Notes: generated by a model from the letters alone, not told the origin. Positions 15,119 through 29,605 are shown, counted from the stretch's first letter. The stretch is DNA of 64,000 bases from Bradyrhizobium canariense (GCF_018130465.1 NZ_JAFCKJ010000007.1:62001-126000), one strand, 5' to 3'. A program made the numbers and translations.

Positions 15119-16114
15119 ATGACGCGGCTCATTGTCACGACTGACTCGTCCATCGCCGGCGCCATTCAACAGGCGGGCCTTGCCGACCTCGTGATTGCGA
15201 TCGAGCGCCGGCTGGTCTGGGGACCCTTGCCGACCGAAGCAGAGCTGGACGCGTTCTTTGCGCCGCGTACGACGCAGCCTCGCGGGCTTCATTGGCTCGA
15301 CGATACGCCGTCCTGGCGTCTCGACGGATCAGGCGCGAAGGATCAAGGACTGATCGAACTGCTCGCGGGATATGGCTCGGTCGAGTTTTGGCGAGGGGCG
15401 GAGCCAAATGCGCAATTGATCCTGCTCTGGCTGCTCGATTATTGGGGCCGCCGACACGATGCAAATCCCGATTTTGTCGTGCGCTCCCTGTTCTTGGGTG
15501 TCAGGGATGTCGACCCACCGCGAGGCGAACTCTATCCGCCGGTTGTCGCGATCACACCTCGTCAACTCAAATCGGCCAGCCGTGCATGGCGGGCCTATCG
15601 TGCGCCGACCCCGCAAAGTTGGAGGGATCTCTTCAAGACGGATTTGAGCTGGCTGCCACAACTCGGCCCTCACGTAAGGGCTCTCCTCGAAGAACTTCCG
15701 CGCCCCGCCTCAGGCCTTGGAGCCACGGAAGCGCGGATACTCCAGCTCATCGCGCGAGGCGGCATGCAGCCTTTCGATGTCTTTCCGGGCCATCAGAAGT
15801 GCTACGAGCTGGATGTATATGGTTATTGGGAAGTTGGAGCCCTGCTTGACGGCCTTGCGCGCTGCGAGAGGCCGGCCGTGGCGGGACTGGATGAAGGTCC
15901 GTTTTCGCTAGAGATGCACAACGATTCAAGTCGCTTCGATCGATACAAGGGGTCGCAATTGTCGCTGACCGAGTTCGGCAAGGCGGTGCTGGGAGGCGAC
16001 CAGAATTTTCACCGCCACAACCGGATTGATCGTTGGTGGGGCGGCACTCATCTGACCAACGAGCGGCTCTGGCGGTGGGGCCCCGAGACCCGCTCGTTGA
16101 TCGCGCCGACCTGA
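15119..16114 (+). CDS. DUF1835/DUF3658-like protein (2 of 3 tandem paralogues)
   Basis: A 331-residue cytoplasmic protein. The N-terminal domain (residues 1-150) has the DUF1835-like pattern: TRLIVTTDSSIAGAIQQAGL, WGPLPTEAEL and VEFWRGAEPNAQLILLWLLD. The middle (about 160-240) matches DUF3658-type sequence: SRAWRAYRAPTPQSW, LPQL, LEELPRPASGLGATEARIL. The C-terminal part resembles a winged helix ending RWWGGTHLTNERLWRW. It starts 19 bases after the short copy. Function unknown; neighbouring paralogues suggest local duplication and divergence. Confidence 0.7.
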   Translation: MTRLIVTTDSSIAGAIQQAGLADLVIAIERRLVWGPLPTEAELDAFFAPRTTQPRGLHWLDDTPSWRLDGSGAKDQGLIELLAGYGSVEFWRGAEPNAQLILLWLLDYWGRRHDANPDFVVRSLFLGVRDVDPPRGELYPPVVAITPRQLKSASRAWRAYRAPTPQSWRDLFKTDLSWLPQLGPHVRALLEELPRPASGLGATEARILQLIARGGMQPFDVFPGHQKCYELDVYGYWEVGALLDGLARCERPAVAGLDEGPFSLEMHNDSSRFDRYKGSQLSLTEFGKAVLGGDQNFHRHNRIDRWWGGTHLTNERLWRWGPETRSLIAPT

Positions 16115-16174
16115 TGTGGGGGCGCTCCTGATGACATTCCTGATTCTCATGTTGTCTTTGATTGAGAGATCACC

Positions 16175-17149
16175 GTGTCACATTTGATCCTCGCCACGAA
16201 CTATCTTGCAGCAAACGCGCTTCGTCAGGCAGGCTTGGCGAACGTTGCGCTCGGGTTCTATCTGCGCTTCGTCTGGAGGAAATTGCCATCCGAGGAGCAG
16301 CTTTTGATGGGGCTCGATCGGCGATCAGCAAAGCACTGCAATCCAGGCGATCATTGGCTCGATCACGTTGGCTGCGGTTCGCTGGAGGGGTTCGGGACAC
16401 GCGATATCGGTTTGTTCGAACTGTGTGCGAAGTTCGACTCAATTGAAATATGGGTCGATCCCTTGCCCAATGATCAGCTCGTACTCGTCTGGCTGCTCGA
16501 CCTGCTTCGCCCTTACAAGGAGATCACGACGAAGCTGAGCCTGGTGCATACGGATGACAAGGTCGCCAACTATGCCCGGGAGTCTGTTGCAAAATGGCGG
16601 CTGCCGGCCTTCAAGGTGACCGATAACCATTTGGTGGCCGCAAGCCGCGCCTGGCGAGCCTACCAAGCCGAAACGCCGGAGGCCTGTTTCGATCTGCTGA
16701 TGACGGATCTGGCGATCCTGCCGAGACTTCGATCGGCGTTGATTGCAGTGCTTGAAGAGCTGCCGGACAGCGTGACAGGACTCGGTGCCAGCGAGATGGA
16801 TCTGCTGGATTATGTGAACGAAGGGTACACCGACCCGGGGCGCGTCTGCGAGGCGTGCTGGCTTCGCGATGTGTTCGACGAAAACGACGCGAGCGATGCC
16901 TTGCTCGAACTGGCGGAATATTCGACGCCGCCGGTGCTGTTGGGCGATCCGTCGTTCGACAACGACGACCGCTACTTTGGCAGGAGCGAGTGGAAGGTCA
17001 CGTTGACTGAACTCGGGCGTTCCCTTCTCGCCCGCGAAGACGACATGTGGCGCCACAACCCGATCAAACGCTGGTGGGGTGGGACTGAACTGACCAACGA
17101 GCGGCTGTGGCGATGGGATCGCGAGACGCGCTCGCTGGTCAAGCCCTGA
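16175..17149 (+). CDS. DUF1835/DUF3658-like protein (3 of 3 tandem paralogues)
   Basis: A 324-residue protein using a GTG start (MSHLILATNYLAANALRQAG). It aligns along its whole length with the preceding gene product: WRKLPSEEQL, IEIWVDPLPNDQLVLVWLLD, SRAWRAYQAETPEACF, LEELPDSVTGLGASEMDLL and the near-identical end KRWWGGTELTNERLWRWDRE. The two full-length copies are clearly diverged, so the duplication is not recent. A DNA- or RNA-related role is only a guess from the winged-helix look of the C-terminal half. A palindromic repeat follows the stop. Confidence 0.7.
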   Translation: MSHLILATNYLAANALRQAGLANVALGFYLRFVWRKLPSEEQLLMGLDRRSAKHCNPGDHWLDHVGCGSLEGFGTRDIGLFELCAKFDSIEIWVDPLPNDQLVLVWLLDLLRPYKEITTKLSLVHTDDKVANYARESVAKWRLPAFKVTDNHLVAASRAWRAYQAETPEACFDLLMTDLAILPRLRSALIAVLEELPDSVTGLGASEMDLLDYVNEGYTDPGRVCEACWLRDVFDENDASDALLELAEYSTPPVLLGDPSFDNDDRYFGRSEWKVTLTELGRSLLAREDDMWRHNPIKRWWGGTELTNERLWRWDRETRSLVKP

Positions 17150-17171
17150 CATGCATCCACAGTGCAGGGTC

Positions 17172-17295
17172 CGTAGGGTGGGCGAAGGCGCGCAAGTGCC
17201 GTGCCCACCATATCTCAACTCAGACAAAGGAGGTGGGCCCACTTCCGCCTTCGCTCTTCGAGCTACGGCGGACGAGTCGCTTTGCCTACCCTACG
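17172..17295. repeat. Intergenic inverted repeat (family GTAGGGTGGGC)
   Basis: CGTAGGGTGGGCGAAGGCG at the left pairs with TTTGCCTACCCTACG at the right, with internal pairs (GTGCCCACC/GGTGGGCCCAC). It separates the DUF1835-like cluster from the convergent gcvP. Similar CGTAGGGTGG ends occur at 29606 and 34647. Confidence 0.75.
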
Positions 17296-17311
17296 AAACC
17301 TCCGTCGGGTC

Positions 17312-20179
<2,868 letters not shown>

Positions 20180-20203
20180 GGGTCCTCGCTTTCAATCATC
20201 TCT

Positions 20204-20310
20204 CGTCGTCATCGTCCGCGTAGGCGGACGATCCAGTACGCCGCGGCCTCTCGGTTCAATCCGCGCTGCCGGTGGCTACTGGATGCCCCGCCTTCGCGGG
20301 GCATGACGAC
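20204..20310. repeat. Cruciform-type palindromic repeat inside the gcv operon
   Basis: Outer arms GTCGTCAT/ATGACGAC and GATCCAGTAC/CTACTGGATG enclose two inner hairpins (CGTCCGCGTAGGCGGACG and GCCCCGCCTTCGCGGGGC). Flanked by gcvH and gcvP, it would fold in the transcript and could attenuate gcvP or protect gcvH mRNA. Confidence 0.75.
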
Positions 20311-20329
20311 CGCTTGGGTCTGCTTCATC

Positions 20330-20698
20330 TCACGCCGTGTGTGCCTTGTAGGCGGCTTCGTCCATGAGGCCGCCGAGCTCGCTCTTGTCGGCAATCTTGA
20401 TCTTGAAGAACCAGGCCGCGCCTTGCGCATCCGAGTTCACCAGCGCGGGCTCGGCGGCGAGCGCGGCGTTGTTCTCGAGCACTTCGCCCGTAACAGGCGC
20501 GTAGACGTCCGATGCGGCCTTCACCGATTCCACGACGGCGGCGGCTTCGGTCTTCTTCAGCGTGCGGCCGACCTTGGGCAATTCGACGAACACGACATCG
20601 CCGAGCTGCGACTGCGCGTAGTCGGTGATCCCAACGGTGGCGACATCGCCGTCGATCGCGAGCCATTCGTGGTCGGAGGTGTAGAGCGTCGTGGTCAT
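20330..20698 (-). CDS. gcvH: Glycine cleavage system H protein
   Basis: A 122-residue lipoyl carrier that shuttles the aminomethyl group between GcvP, GcvT and the L protein. The lipoylation lysine K60 sits in the standard ESVKAAS motif. The start at [12 protein letters not shown] is the family's usual one, although the frame is open further upstream through gcvT. It begins 11 bases after gcvT ends. All three T, H and P genes are together; the shared L protein (lpd) is not in the window. Confidence 0.97.
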   Translation of the reverse strand: MTTTLYTSDHEWLAIDGDVATVGITDYAQSQLGDVVFVELPKVGRTLKKTEAAAVVESVKAASDVYAPVTGEVLENNAALAAEPALVNSDAQGAAWFFKIKIADKSELGGLMDEAAYKAHTA

Positions 20699-20709
20699 TT
20701 TCTCAGTCC

Positions 20710-21858
20710 TCAGCGTTTGTAGGTGTTTTTCACGAAGGGCATGGCGGCGACGGTAAGCGGCAGCCGCTGGCCGCGCACCTCGGCGAAGAGTTTTGTGTCG
20801 ATCGCGCTCGATGCGGTGGGCACATAACCCATCGCGACCGGCGCATTCAGGCTCGGGCCGAAACCGCCCGAGGTGACCTTTCCGATCGGCTCGCCGGAGG
20901 TCGCGTCCGCAAACAGCAGCGCGCCCTCGCGCACCGGCGCGCGGCCCTCGGTGCGCAGGCCGACGCGGCGGCGGGATGCGCCGTGGTCGAAATGGGCCAG
21001 AATCTTTTCGGCGCCGGGAAAGCCGCCGGCGCGCGCGCCGCCGGTGCGGCGGCTCTTCTGCACCGACCATTCCAGCGCGGCTTCGACCGGCGTGGTTTCG
21101 GTGTCGATGTCGTGGCCGTAGAGGCAGAGGCCGCCTTCCAGCCGCAGGCTGTCGCGGGCCCCTAAGCCGATCGGCATCACGTCAGGGTTTTCCAGGAGCG
21201 TCCTGGCGAGGCGCTCCGCATCGCCGGCAGGAACCGAAATTTCAAAACCGTCCTCGCCGGTGTAGCCGGAGCGCGAGACGAAGCAGTCGAGGCCGGCGAC
21301 CTTGTGCGGGCCGGCGTCCATGAACTTCATGGCGGGCGCCTCTGCACATAATTTTGCCAGCACCGATTCCGCCTTCGGGCCCTGCAGCGCGATCAGCGCG
21401 CGGTCGGCCAGTGAATCGATAATGCAGTCGTCCGAGAGATTCGCGCGCAGATGCGCCTCGTCCTCGGCCTTGCAGGCGGCGTTGACGACCAGGAAGAGGT
21501 GATCGCCGAAATTGGCGACCATCAGATCGTCGAGAATGCCGCCATCGGCATTGGTGAACTGGGCGTAGCGCTGCCGGCCTGGTGCAATCGCGACGATGTC
21601 CTGCGGCACCAGCCGTTCCAGCGCGCGGGCGGCGTCCTCGACCTTGCCCGACTTCGGCCTGAGCGCGATCTGGCCCATGTGGGAGACGTCGAACAGGCCG
21701 GCCTGGCCGCGGGTATGGAGATGCTCTTTCAGCACGCCCGCCGGATATTGCACCGGCATGTCATAGCCGGCGAACGGCACCATCTTGCCGCCAAGCGACA
21801 CGTGAAGCCCGTGAAGCGGTGTTTTTTTCAGGGAATCTTGGTCGTCGCGCGCAAGCAT
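20710..21858 (-). CDS. gcvT: Aminomethyltransferase, T protein
   Basis: A 382-residue tetrahydrofolate-dependent T protein that releases ammonia and forms methylene-THF from the H-protein-bound intermediate. The motifs [33 protein letters not shown] and [20 protein letters not shown] are diagnostic. The start at [10 protein letters not shown] is supported by a GAGGG site; a longer frame would enter the riboswitch expression region. First gene of the operon, preceded by a tandem glycine riboswitch that should switch it on when glycine is abundant. Confidence 0.96.
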   Translation of the reverse strand: MLARDDQDSLKKTPLHGLHVSLGGKMVPFAGYDMPVQYPAGVLKEHLHTRGQAGLFDVSHMGQIALRPKSGKVEDAARALERLVPQDIVAIAPGRQRYAQFTNADGGILDDLMVANFGDHLFLVVNAACKAEDEAHLRANLSDDCIIDSLADRALIALQGPKAESVLAKLCAEAPAMKFMDAGPHKVAGLDCFVSRSGYTGEDGFEISVPAGDAERLARTLLENPDVMPIGLGARDSLRLEGGLCLYGHDIDTETTPVEAALEWSVQKSRRTGGARAGGFPGAEKILAHFDHGASRRRVGLRTEGRAPVREGALLFADATSGEPIGKVTSGGFGPSLNAPVAMGYVPTASSAIDTKLFAEVRGQRLPLTVAAMPFVKNTYKR

Positions 21859-21911
21859 CACGGGGCCCTCGGCGGTTCCCCGGGGACGATTCCCCGGTAG
21901 CAACCAGTCGA

Positions 21912-22087
21912 AGCCCCATCTGTCGCTGTGCCTGAGAGTATTATCCCGTCGGCGGACGCTATCCGGGTCTTAAGCCCGTCGGCGCCTCTTTCCAGATGCT
22001 GTCAAAGCCACGCGGTCCTTTTGCCTGAGAGTTTCCGGGGCGGTTGCTCCTTCGGCGCCGGCTACCAGTGCCGGTCTCTCCCGACGT
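21912..22087 (-). promoter_or_regulatory. Tandem glycine riboswitch of gcvT
   Basis: On the minus strand two aptamers follow one another. The first has GGGAGAGACC, then GCGCCGAAGGAGCAA, then ACTCTCAGGCAAAAGGACC. The second has GAAAGAGGCGCCGACGG, then GCCGACGGGATAATACTCTCAGGCACAGCGACAG. These are the conserved glycine riboswitch features (CTCTCAGGYA and the NCGCCGAnGG core). It ends about 54 bases before the gcvT start. Expected to be an activating (on) switch for glycine degradation. Confidence 0.95.
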
Positions 22088-22315
22088 GGCCGTACGATAC
22101 AGATAGGTAAAGACCACAGGCCGGCCAAGCCTGTCAACGCGCGGTTTGCGGCTTTCAACGGGATTGAGCGCCTGCGGCAACCCACTGATCACGTTGCACA
22201 GTTTCTGGACAGCAGGTGCCTCCTTGTCTAAAAGCGCTTTGGCCCGCAGATATCACCCCAAACTCGCGGTTTGGATGGCTGGGAAGCGGGCCCAAGCACA
22301 CCCGATTGGATGAAC

Positions 22316-24994
<2,679 letters not shown>

Positions 24995-24998
24995 GGTC

Positions 24999-26225
24999 GT
25001 GCGCCCCGTTCCGCGAGGACGAGGCTCAGCCGATCCCAATCTGAGGGATCGCCTCTACGAATTGCTGGAGCACGATCCGCTGGCCTATTCGGTCGGATCG
25101 CGCTTCATCCAGATGGTCATCAGCGTCATCGTGCTCGACGTGGTCGCGATGATCCTCGCTTCAGTGCCGGATCTGGACGCGCGGTTCGGCACGCTGTTCA
25201 GCGCGGTCGCCGTCCTGTCCGTGATCGTGTTCGCGCTGGAATATGCAGCGCGGCTGTGGACGGTGGCGGGCCATACCCAGCGCCCGGCGTCCGCGCTGTC
25301 CGACCGACTCAGCTATGTCTTCTCCGCACTCGGCATCATCGATCTTCTCGCGTTCCTGCCGGCTGCGATCGTGCTCGCTACGGGCCGCCATGCGACGCTG
25401 GCAGCGCTCGGCGTGCTGCCGTTCTTCAAGCTGGTGCGCTATTCGCCGGCGATGCGCTCGCTGCTTGCGGCCGTGCACGCCGAGCGGCGGGCGCTGATCG
25501 GCTGCATCGTCATCCTGATCGGCGCGGTTCTGACGTTTGCCTCGCTGCTCTACGCCATCGAGCGCGACGTGCAGCCGGACAAGCTCGGCACCATCCCGCA
25601 AGCGATGTGGTGGGCGATCGTGACGCTCGGCACCGTCGGCTACGGCGACGTCGTGCCGGTGACGGCGCTCGGCAAGTTCATCTCCGTCTTCACCATCATC
25701 GCCGGCTTCGCCATGATCGCGCTGCCGGTCGCGATCATCTCGACGGCCTTTGCCGAAGAGGTGAAGCGGCGCGACTTCGTCGTCACCTGGAGCATGCTGG
25801 CGCGGGTGCCGCTGTTCTCGCATCTCGCGGCGTCCGAAATCGCCGACATCATGCGGCTGCTCAGGGCGCGCACCCTCGAGCAGGGGGAGATCCTGGTGCG
25901 GCGGGGCGATGCGGCTTCGTCGATGTACTTCATCACCGCCGGCGAGGTCGAGATCACGCTGCCGAACCAGCAGGTGCGGCTCGCGGATGGCACCTTCTTC
26001 GGCGAGATCGCGCTGCTGCACAAAACAAAACGCAGCGGCACGGTGACGGCAACGCGCAAGACACGGCTGCTGGTGCTCGACGCCCAGGACTTTCACGCCC
26101 TGATCGAGCGCATGCCGACGCTCGCCGCGCACGTTCACAAGACGGCGAAGGCGCGGCTGGAGGGAACCGGCGACCTTGCGGTGGCAGAGCTGGCGCAGGC
26201 GGAGCGCGACGGCACCGACCGCTGA
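24999..26225 (+). CDS. Cyclic nucleotide-gated potassium channel, MloK1-like
   Basis: A 408-residue inner-membrane channel with six predicted transmembrane helices, a pore loop with the potassium filter TVGYGD and a C-terminal cyclic-nucleotide-binding domain (GEVEITLP, then TFFGEIALL, then KRSGTV). The family's phosphate-contacting arginine is in KRSGTV. The stretch ERDVQPDKLGTIPQAMWWAI and the LRARTLEQGEILVRRGD region closely resemble MloK1 of Mesorhizobium, a cAMP-gated channel with no S4-voltage dependence. It starts with GTG only 4 bases after alaS, unusual coupling to a synthetase gene. Start uncertain. Confidence 0.9.
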   Translation: MRPVPRGRGSADPNLRDRLYELLEHDPLAYSVGSRFIQMVISVIVLDVVAMILASVPDLDARFGTLFSAVAVLSVIVFALEYAARLWTVAGHTQRPASALSDRLSYVFSALGIIDLLAFLPAAIVLATGRHATLAALGVLPFFKLVRYSPAMRSLLAAVHAERRALIGCIVILIGAVLTFASLLYAIERDVQPDKLGTIPQAMWWAIVTLGTVGYGDVVPVTALGKFISVFTIIAGFAMIALPVAIISTAFAEEVKRRDFVVTWSMLARVPLFSHLAASEIADIMRLLRARTLEQGEILVRRGDAASSMYFITAGEVEITLPNQQVRLADGTFFGEIALLHKTKRSGTVTATRKTRLLVLDAQDFHALIERMPTLAAHVHKTAKARLEGTGDLAVAELAQAERDGTDR

Positions 26226-26229
26226 GTGC

Positions 26230-26724
26230 TCAGTCCTTCTTCAGGAAGACGTAGTCGGCCGAATAGGGCGCGCTCTTGAAGTCGCCGGCCTTGTCGCAAG
26301 AACCCTCGAGCTTGCCGCCATGGGTGTTGATGCGCTGAACCGTCGTAACGGGCGTGAGGACGCCGCTGCCGCGGTGGGTCGTCACTTCCAGCTTCAGCCA
26401 GGGAATGTCGGCCGCGGTGGTACCCGGAGCATTGCCGGCGGCCTTGGCGGCCACGGCGCTGCCGTCGGCATGCTCCCAGTTCGGCCCGGCATAGTGCCGG
26501 CCGATCGTCTTGCCCTCGGACAGCAGCGTCGCGATCGGTTCGCGGAACGCCCAGGCGAGCTTGCCGTCGATGCCGGCCTTGCACTCATAGACCTGCGCAC
26601 CCTCGGCGTGGACACTCAGCACGACAGTCTCGCCTGGTGCTGCGATGGCGTCGGGGAGCGGGTCGGCGGCCAGAGCCGGTCCAGCGAGCAGCAACAGGCA
26701 GGGGACGGCAAGCTTGATCGACAT
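26230..26724 (-). CDS. DUF3455-family secreted protein
   Basis: A 164-residue protein with a signal peptide (MSIKLAVPCLLLLAGPALA, cleaved before ADPLP). The mature domain matches DUF3455: VYECKAG, then WAFREPIATL, GRHYAGPNWEHADGSAVAAK, and WLKLEVTTHRGSGVLTPVTTVQRI. Function unknown; a periplasmic or secreted location is expected. The start at 26724 has a GGAG site; the upstream frame is rejected. It is convergent with the channel gene and lies 25 bases beyond the icd terminator. Confidence 0.85.
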   Translation of the reverse strand: MSIKLAVPCLLLLAGPALAADPLPDAIAAPGETVVLSVHAEGAQVYECKAGIDGKLAWAFREPIATLLSEGKTIGRHYAGPNWEHADGSAVAAKAAGNAPGTTAADIPWLKLEVTTHRGSGVLTPVTTVQRINTHGGKLEGSCDKAGDFKSAPYSADYVFLKKD

Positions 26725-26749
26725 GGTCGCATCTCCGCGCGAGGGGTCT

Positions 26750-26782
26750 AAAAAAACGGGCCGCACCTGAGGCGCGGCCCGT
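26750..26782 (-). terminator. Intrinsic terminator of icd
   Basis: On the minus strand CGGGCCGCGCCT pairs with AGGTGCGGCCCG and is followed by a run of seven T. A clear Rho-independent terminator, 40 bases after the icd stop. Confidence 0.9.
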
Positions 26783-26820
26783 GATGATGTCCGGCCCAGT
26801 CGGGCGAAATTGCGGACGAC

Positions 26821-28035
26821 TTACGCCGCCAGCGCCTTCCCGAGATTCTCGGCGACCTTGTCGAGGAAGCCGGTGGTCGAGAGCCAGCGCTGGTCGGCGC
26901 CGACCAGGAGCGCGAGGTCCTTGGTCATGTAGCCTTCCTCGACGGTGTCGACGCAGACCTTCTCCAGGGTGTTCGCGAACTTGGCGAGCTCGGCATTGTT
27001 GTCGAGCTTGGCGCGGTGCGACAGGCCGCGGGTCCAGGCGAAGATCGACGCGATCGAGTTGGTCGAGGTCTCCTTGCCCTTCTGGTGCTCGCGATAGTGG
27101 CGGGTCACCGTGCCGTGGGCGGCTTCGGCTTCCACCGTCTTGCCGTCGGGGGTGAGGAGGACCGAGGTCATCAGGCCGAGCGAGCCGTAGCCCTGCGCCA
27201 CCGTGTCGGACTGCACGTCGCCGTCGTAGTTCTTGCAGGCCCAGACATAGCCGCCGGACCATTTCAGCGCCGAGGCCACCATGTCGTCGATCAGGCGGTG
27301 CTCGTAGGTCAGGCCCTTGGCCTCGAATTCCTTCTTGAACTCGCGGTCGTAGATGTCCTGGAAGATGTCCTTGAAGCGGCCGTCATAGACCTTGAGGATG
27401 GTGTTCTTGGTCGAGAGATAGACCGGATAGTTGCGCAGCAGGCCGTAATTGAGCGAGGCGCGGGCGAAGTCGATGATGGAATCGTCGAGATTGTACATCT
27501 GCATGGCGACGCCGGCGCCGGGGGTCTTGAACACTTCCTTCTCGATCACGGTGCCGTCCTCGCCGACGAACTTCATCGTCAGCGTGCCCTTGCCCGGGAA
27601 CTTGATGTCGGTGGCGCGATACTGGTCGCCATAGGCGTGGCGGCCGATGATGATCGGCTTGCTCCAGCCGGGAACGAGGCGCGGCACGTTCTTGCAGATG
27701 ATGGGCTCGCGGAAGATCACGCCGCCGAGGATGTTGCGGATGGTGCCGTTCGGCGACTTCCACATCTGCTTGAGGTTGAACTCCTTCACCCGGGCCTCGT
27801 CCGGGGTGATGGTGGCGCACTTGACGCCGACGCCGACCTTCTTGATGGCCTCGGCGGCATCGATGGTGACCTGATCGTTGGTGTGGTCGCGGTACTCCAT
27901 TCCCAGGTCGAAATATTGCAGCTCGACATCCAGGAACGGGTTGATCAGCTTGTCCTTGATGTACTGCCAGATGATCCGGGTCATCTCGTCGCCATCGAGT
28001 TCGACGACGGGGTTGGACACCTTGATTTTTGCCAT
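26821..28035 (-). CDS. icd: NADP-dependent isocitrate dehydrogenase
   Basis: A 404-residue eukaryote-type (type II) NADP-IDH that converts isocitrate to 2-oxoglutarate in the TCA cycle. The start [20 protein letters not shown] and motifs [20 protein letters not shown]-like ([14 protein letters not shown]), [13 protein letters not shown] and [10 protein letters not shown] are diagnostic. An AAGAGG site lies upstream; the 14-codon upstream extension is rejected. It sits beside alaS on the usual alphaproteobacterial recA-alaS-icd backbone and ends in a strong terminator. Confidence 0.97.
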   Translation of the reverse strand: MAKIKVSNPVVELDGDEMTRIIWQYIKDKLINPFLDVELQYFDLGMEYRDHTNDQVTIDAAEAIKKVGVGVKCATITPDEARVKEFNLKQMWKSPNGTIRNILGGVIFREPIICKNVPRLVPGWSKPIIIGRHAYGDQYRATDIKFPGKGTLTMKFVGEDGTVIEKEVFKTPGAGVAMQMYNLDDSIIDFARASLNYGLLRNYPVYLSTKNTILKVYDGRFKDIFQDIYDREFKKEFEAKGLTYEHRLIDDMVASALKWSGGYVWACKNYDGDVQSDTVAQGYGSLGLMTSVLLTPDGKTVEAEAAHGTVTRHYREHQKGKETSTNSIASIFAWTRGLSHRAKLDNNAELAKFANTLEKVCVDTVEEGYMTKDLALLVGADQRWLSTTGFLDKVAENLGKALAA

Positions 28036-28403
28036 GATCGGGGAAGCCTCTTGGGAACGGCGCTTTTGGCGCGCCACGGGAATATCCGCCGCCTCTTAGC
28101 ACCTGATAGCAGCGGGCGAAAGCCAAGGGATTATGCACTTTTAGCTCATCCAGCCTCCGCAGATGGGGGGCGGGAGCAGCCCTGCCGCGGGGGCCGGGGT
28201 GAAGTTTCAGGCGAGATTCAAAAGTCGAATCCAACCCGTTATTTCCCTTGAGAATTTCGTCAGGACAGGCAAACGACAGGCGGACGGGCAGCCGGCTCAA
28301 GACCTGATCAAGATCAGGTCAGGACCAGGTCAAGACCGGCCTTGAATCAATTCCTGAGAGCGCCTGTCCAAGGCCTTGAGAACCAGTGTGAAAGCGAAGC
28401 GAG
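28036..28403. other. Divergent promoter region icd / trmJ-like gene
   Basis: A 368-base gap with no gene. It holds a 20-base near-perfect palindrome (28301-28320) and short GGTCAAGACC/GGTCAGGACC repeats just before the trmJ-like gene. A lower-GC patch around 28210-28260 probably holds promoter elements. Confidence 0.6.
28301..28320. promoter_or_regulatory. 20-base palindrome upstream of the trmJ-like gene
   Basis: GACCTGATC and GATCAGGTC are perfect complements around a central AA. It sits 83 bases before the trmJ-like start. It could be a transcription-factor operator or a hairpin in the leader. No known regulator site is recognised. Confidence 0.45.
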
Positions 28404-29603
28404 ATGTCGGGGACTGACAAGAGTAAGGCCGGCCTTTCCCTCGACGGTCCCATCGTGATCCTGGTCGAGCCGCAGCTGGGCGAAAACATCGGCATGGCCG
28501 CGCGCGCCATGGGCAATTTTGCGCTTGGCGCCTTGCGCATCGTCAACCCTCGCGACGGCTGGCCCAACATCGCCGCCCAGCGCGCCGCCGCCGGGGCCGA
28601 CTATATTCTGGATAAGGTCGAATTGTTCGACACGGTCGGTGAAGCGGTCGCCGATCTCGACCTGCTGTTCGCCACCACCGCGCGCCCCCACGACCAGGCC
28701 AAGCCGGTGGTGGGGCCGGAAGCCGCAGCAAGCGAGATTTCCGGGCACGTCGCGGCGGGCGGCAAGGCCGGTATCCTGTTCGGCCGGGAGCGCTGGGGCC
28801 TGACCAACGAGGAGGTCGGGCTCTCCAACCGCATCATTACCTTCCCGGTCAATCCGGGCTTTGCCTCGCTCAACCTCGCCCAGGCGGTGCTGCTGGTCGG
28901 CTACGAATGGTTCAAGCGGGCGACCTCCGGCGAGCTGCCGCACGCCATGCCGGAGCGCTCCGAGCGCGCCTCGCAGCACCAGATGCAGGCGTTCTTCGAC
29001 AACCTCATCCGCGAGCTCGACCGGGTCGAATTTTTGCGCCCGGTCGAGAAGCGCGACACCATGCTGGTCAACCTGCGCAACATCTTCAGCCGGATGGAGC
29101 CGACCAAGCAGGACATGCACACCCTGCATGGAGTCGTCATGGCGATCGCGGAAGGGCGCAAGGGCCCGGCCAAGGGCGGCGTGCTCGACGGCGAGCAGGC
29201 CACGCGGCTGCGCGCGCTGCTGGCCGAGCACGGGCAGGGCGGCGGGGTGCCCGACAGCGGCAGCACCGTGCGTGGCCTCGCCCGCCTGCTCCGCCGCAAC
29301 CCGACGGATGCCGAGCGCCTGCTGTGGCAGGGACTGACCCGCGACCGCCGCTTCGCGGGAGGGTTCAAGCGCCAGACCCCTGTGGGGCGGCATATCCCGG
29401 ACTTCGTCTCGTTCCCGCACCGGATCGCGATCGAGCTCGTCAATCCGGGCGAAGGGGAGACGATCGCTGCCGACCGTGCGGGACGGCGGACGTGGCTGGA
29501 AGCGCGCGACTATCGCGTGATCGAGATGCGGGCGGCGGATGTCGAGCGGGATATCGAGGCGGAGCTGGCGCGGCTTCAGGCGATGATCGAGCAAAGCGCG
29601 TAG
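28404..29603 (+). CDS. trmJ: TrmJ-family tRNA methyltransferase fused to a DUF559 nuclease-like domain
   Basis: A 399-residue protein. Residues 1-245 are a TrmJ/SpoU-type SPOUT methyltransferase (PIVILVEPQLGENIGMAARAM, ILFGRERWGLTNEEV, SLNLAQAVLLVGYEW), the family that 2'-O-methylates tRNA position 32. Residues about 288-399 are a DUF559/Vsr-like domain: LRRNPTDAERLLWQGL, FKRQTPVGRHIPDFV, RIAIELV. The usual ELDGGQH is replaced by ELVNPGEGE, so nuclease activity may be altered. E. coli TrmJ is about 246 residues, so the C-terminal domain is an addition. A palindromic repeat follows the stop codon. Confidence 0.88.
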   Translation: MSGTDKSKAGLSLDGPIVILVEPQLGENIGMAARAMGNFALGALRIVNPRDGWPNIAAQRAAAGADYILDKVELFDTVGEAVADLDLLFATTARPHDQAKPVVGPEAAASEISGHVAAGGKAGILFGRERWGLTNEEVGLSNRIITFPVNPGFASLNLAQAVLLVGYEWFKRATSGELPHAMPERSERASQHQMQAFFDNLIRELDRVEFLRPVEKRDTMLVNLRNIFSRMEPTKQDMHTLHGVVMAIAEGRKGPAKGGVLDGEQATRLRALLAEHGQGGGVPDSGSTVRGLARLLRRNPTDAERLLWQGLTRDRRFAGGFKRQTPVGRHIPDFVSFPHRIAIELVNPGEGETIAADRAGRRTWLEARDYRVIEMRAADVERDIEAELARLQAMIEQSA

Positions 29604-29605
29604 GC

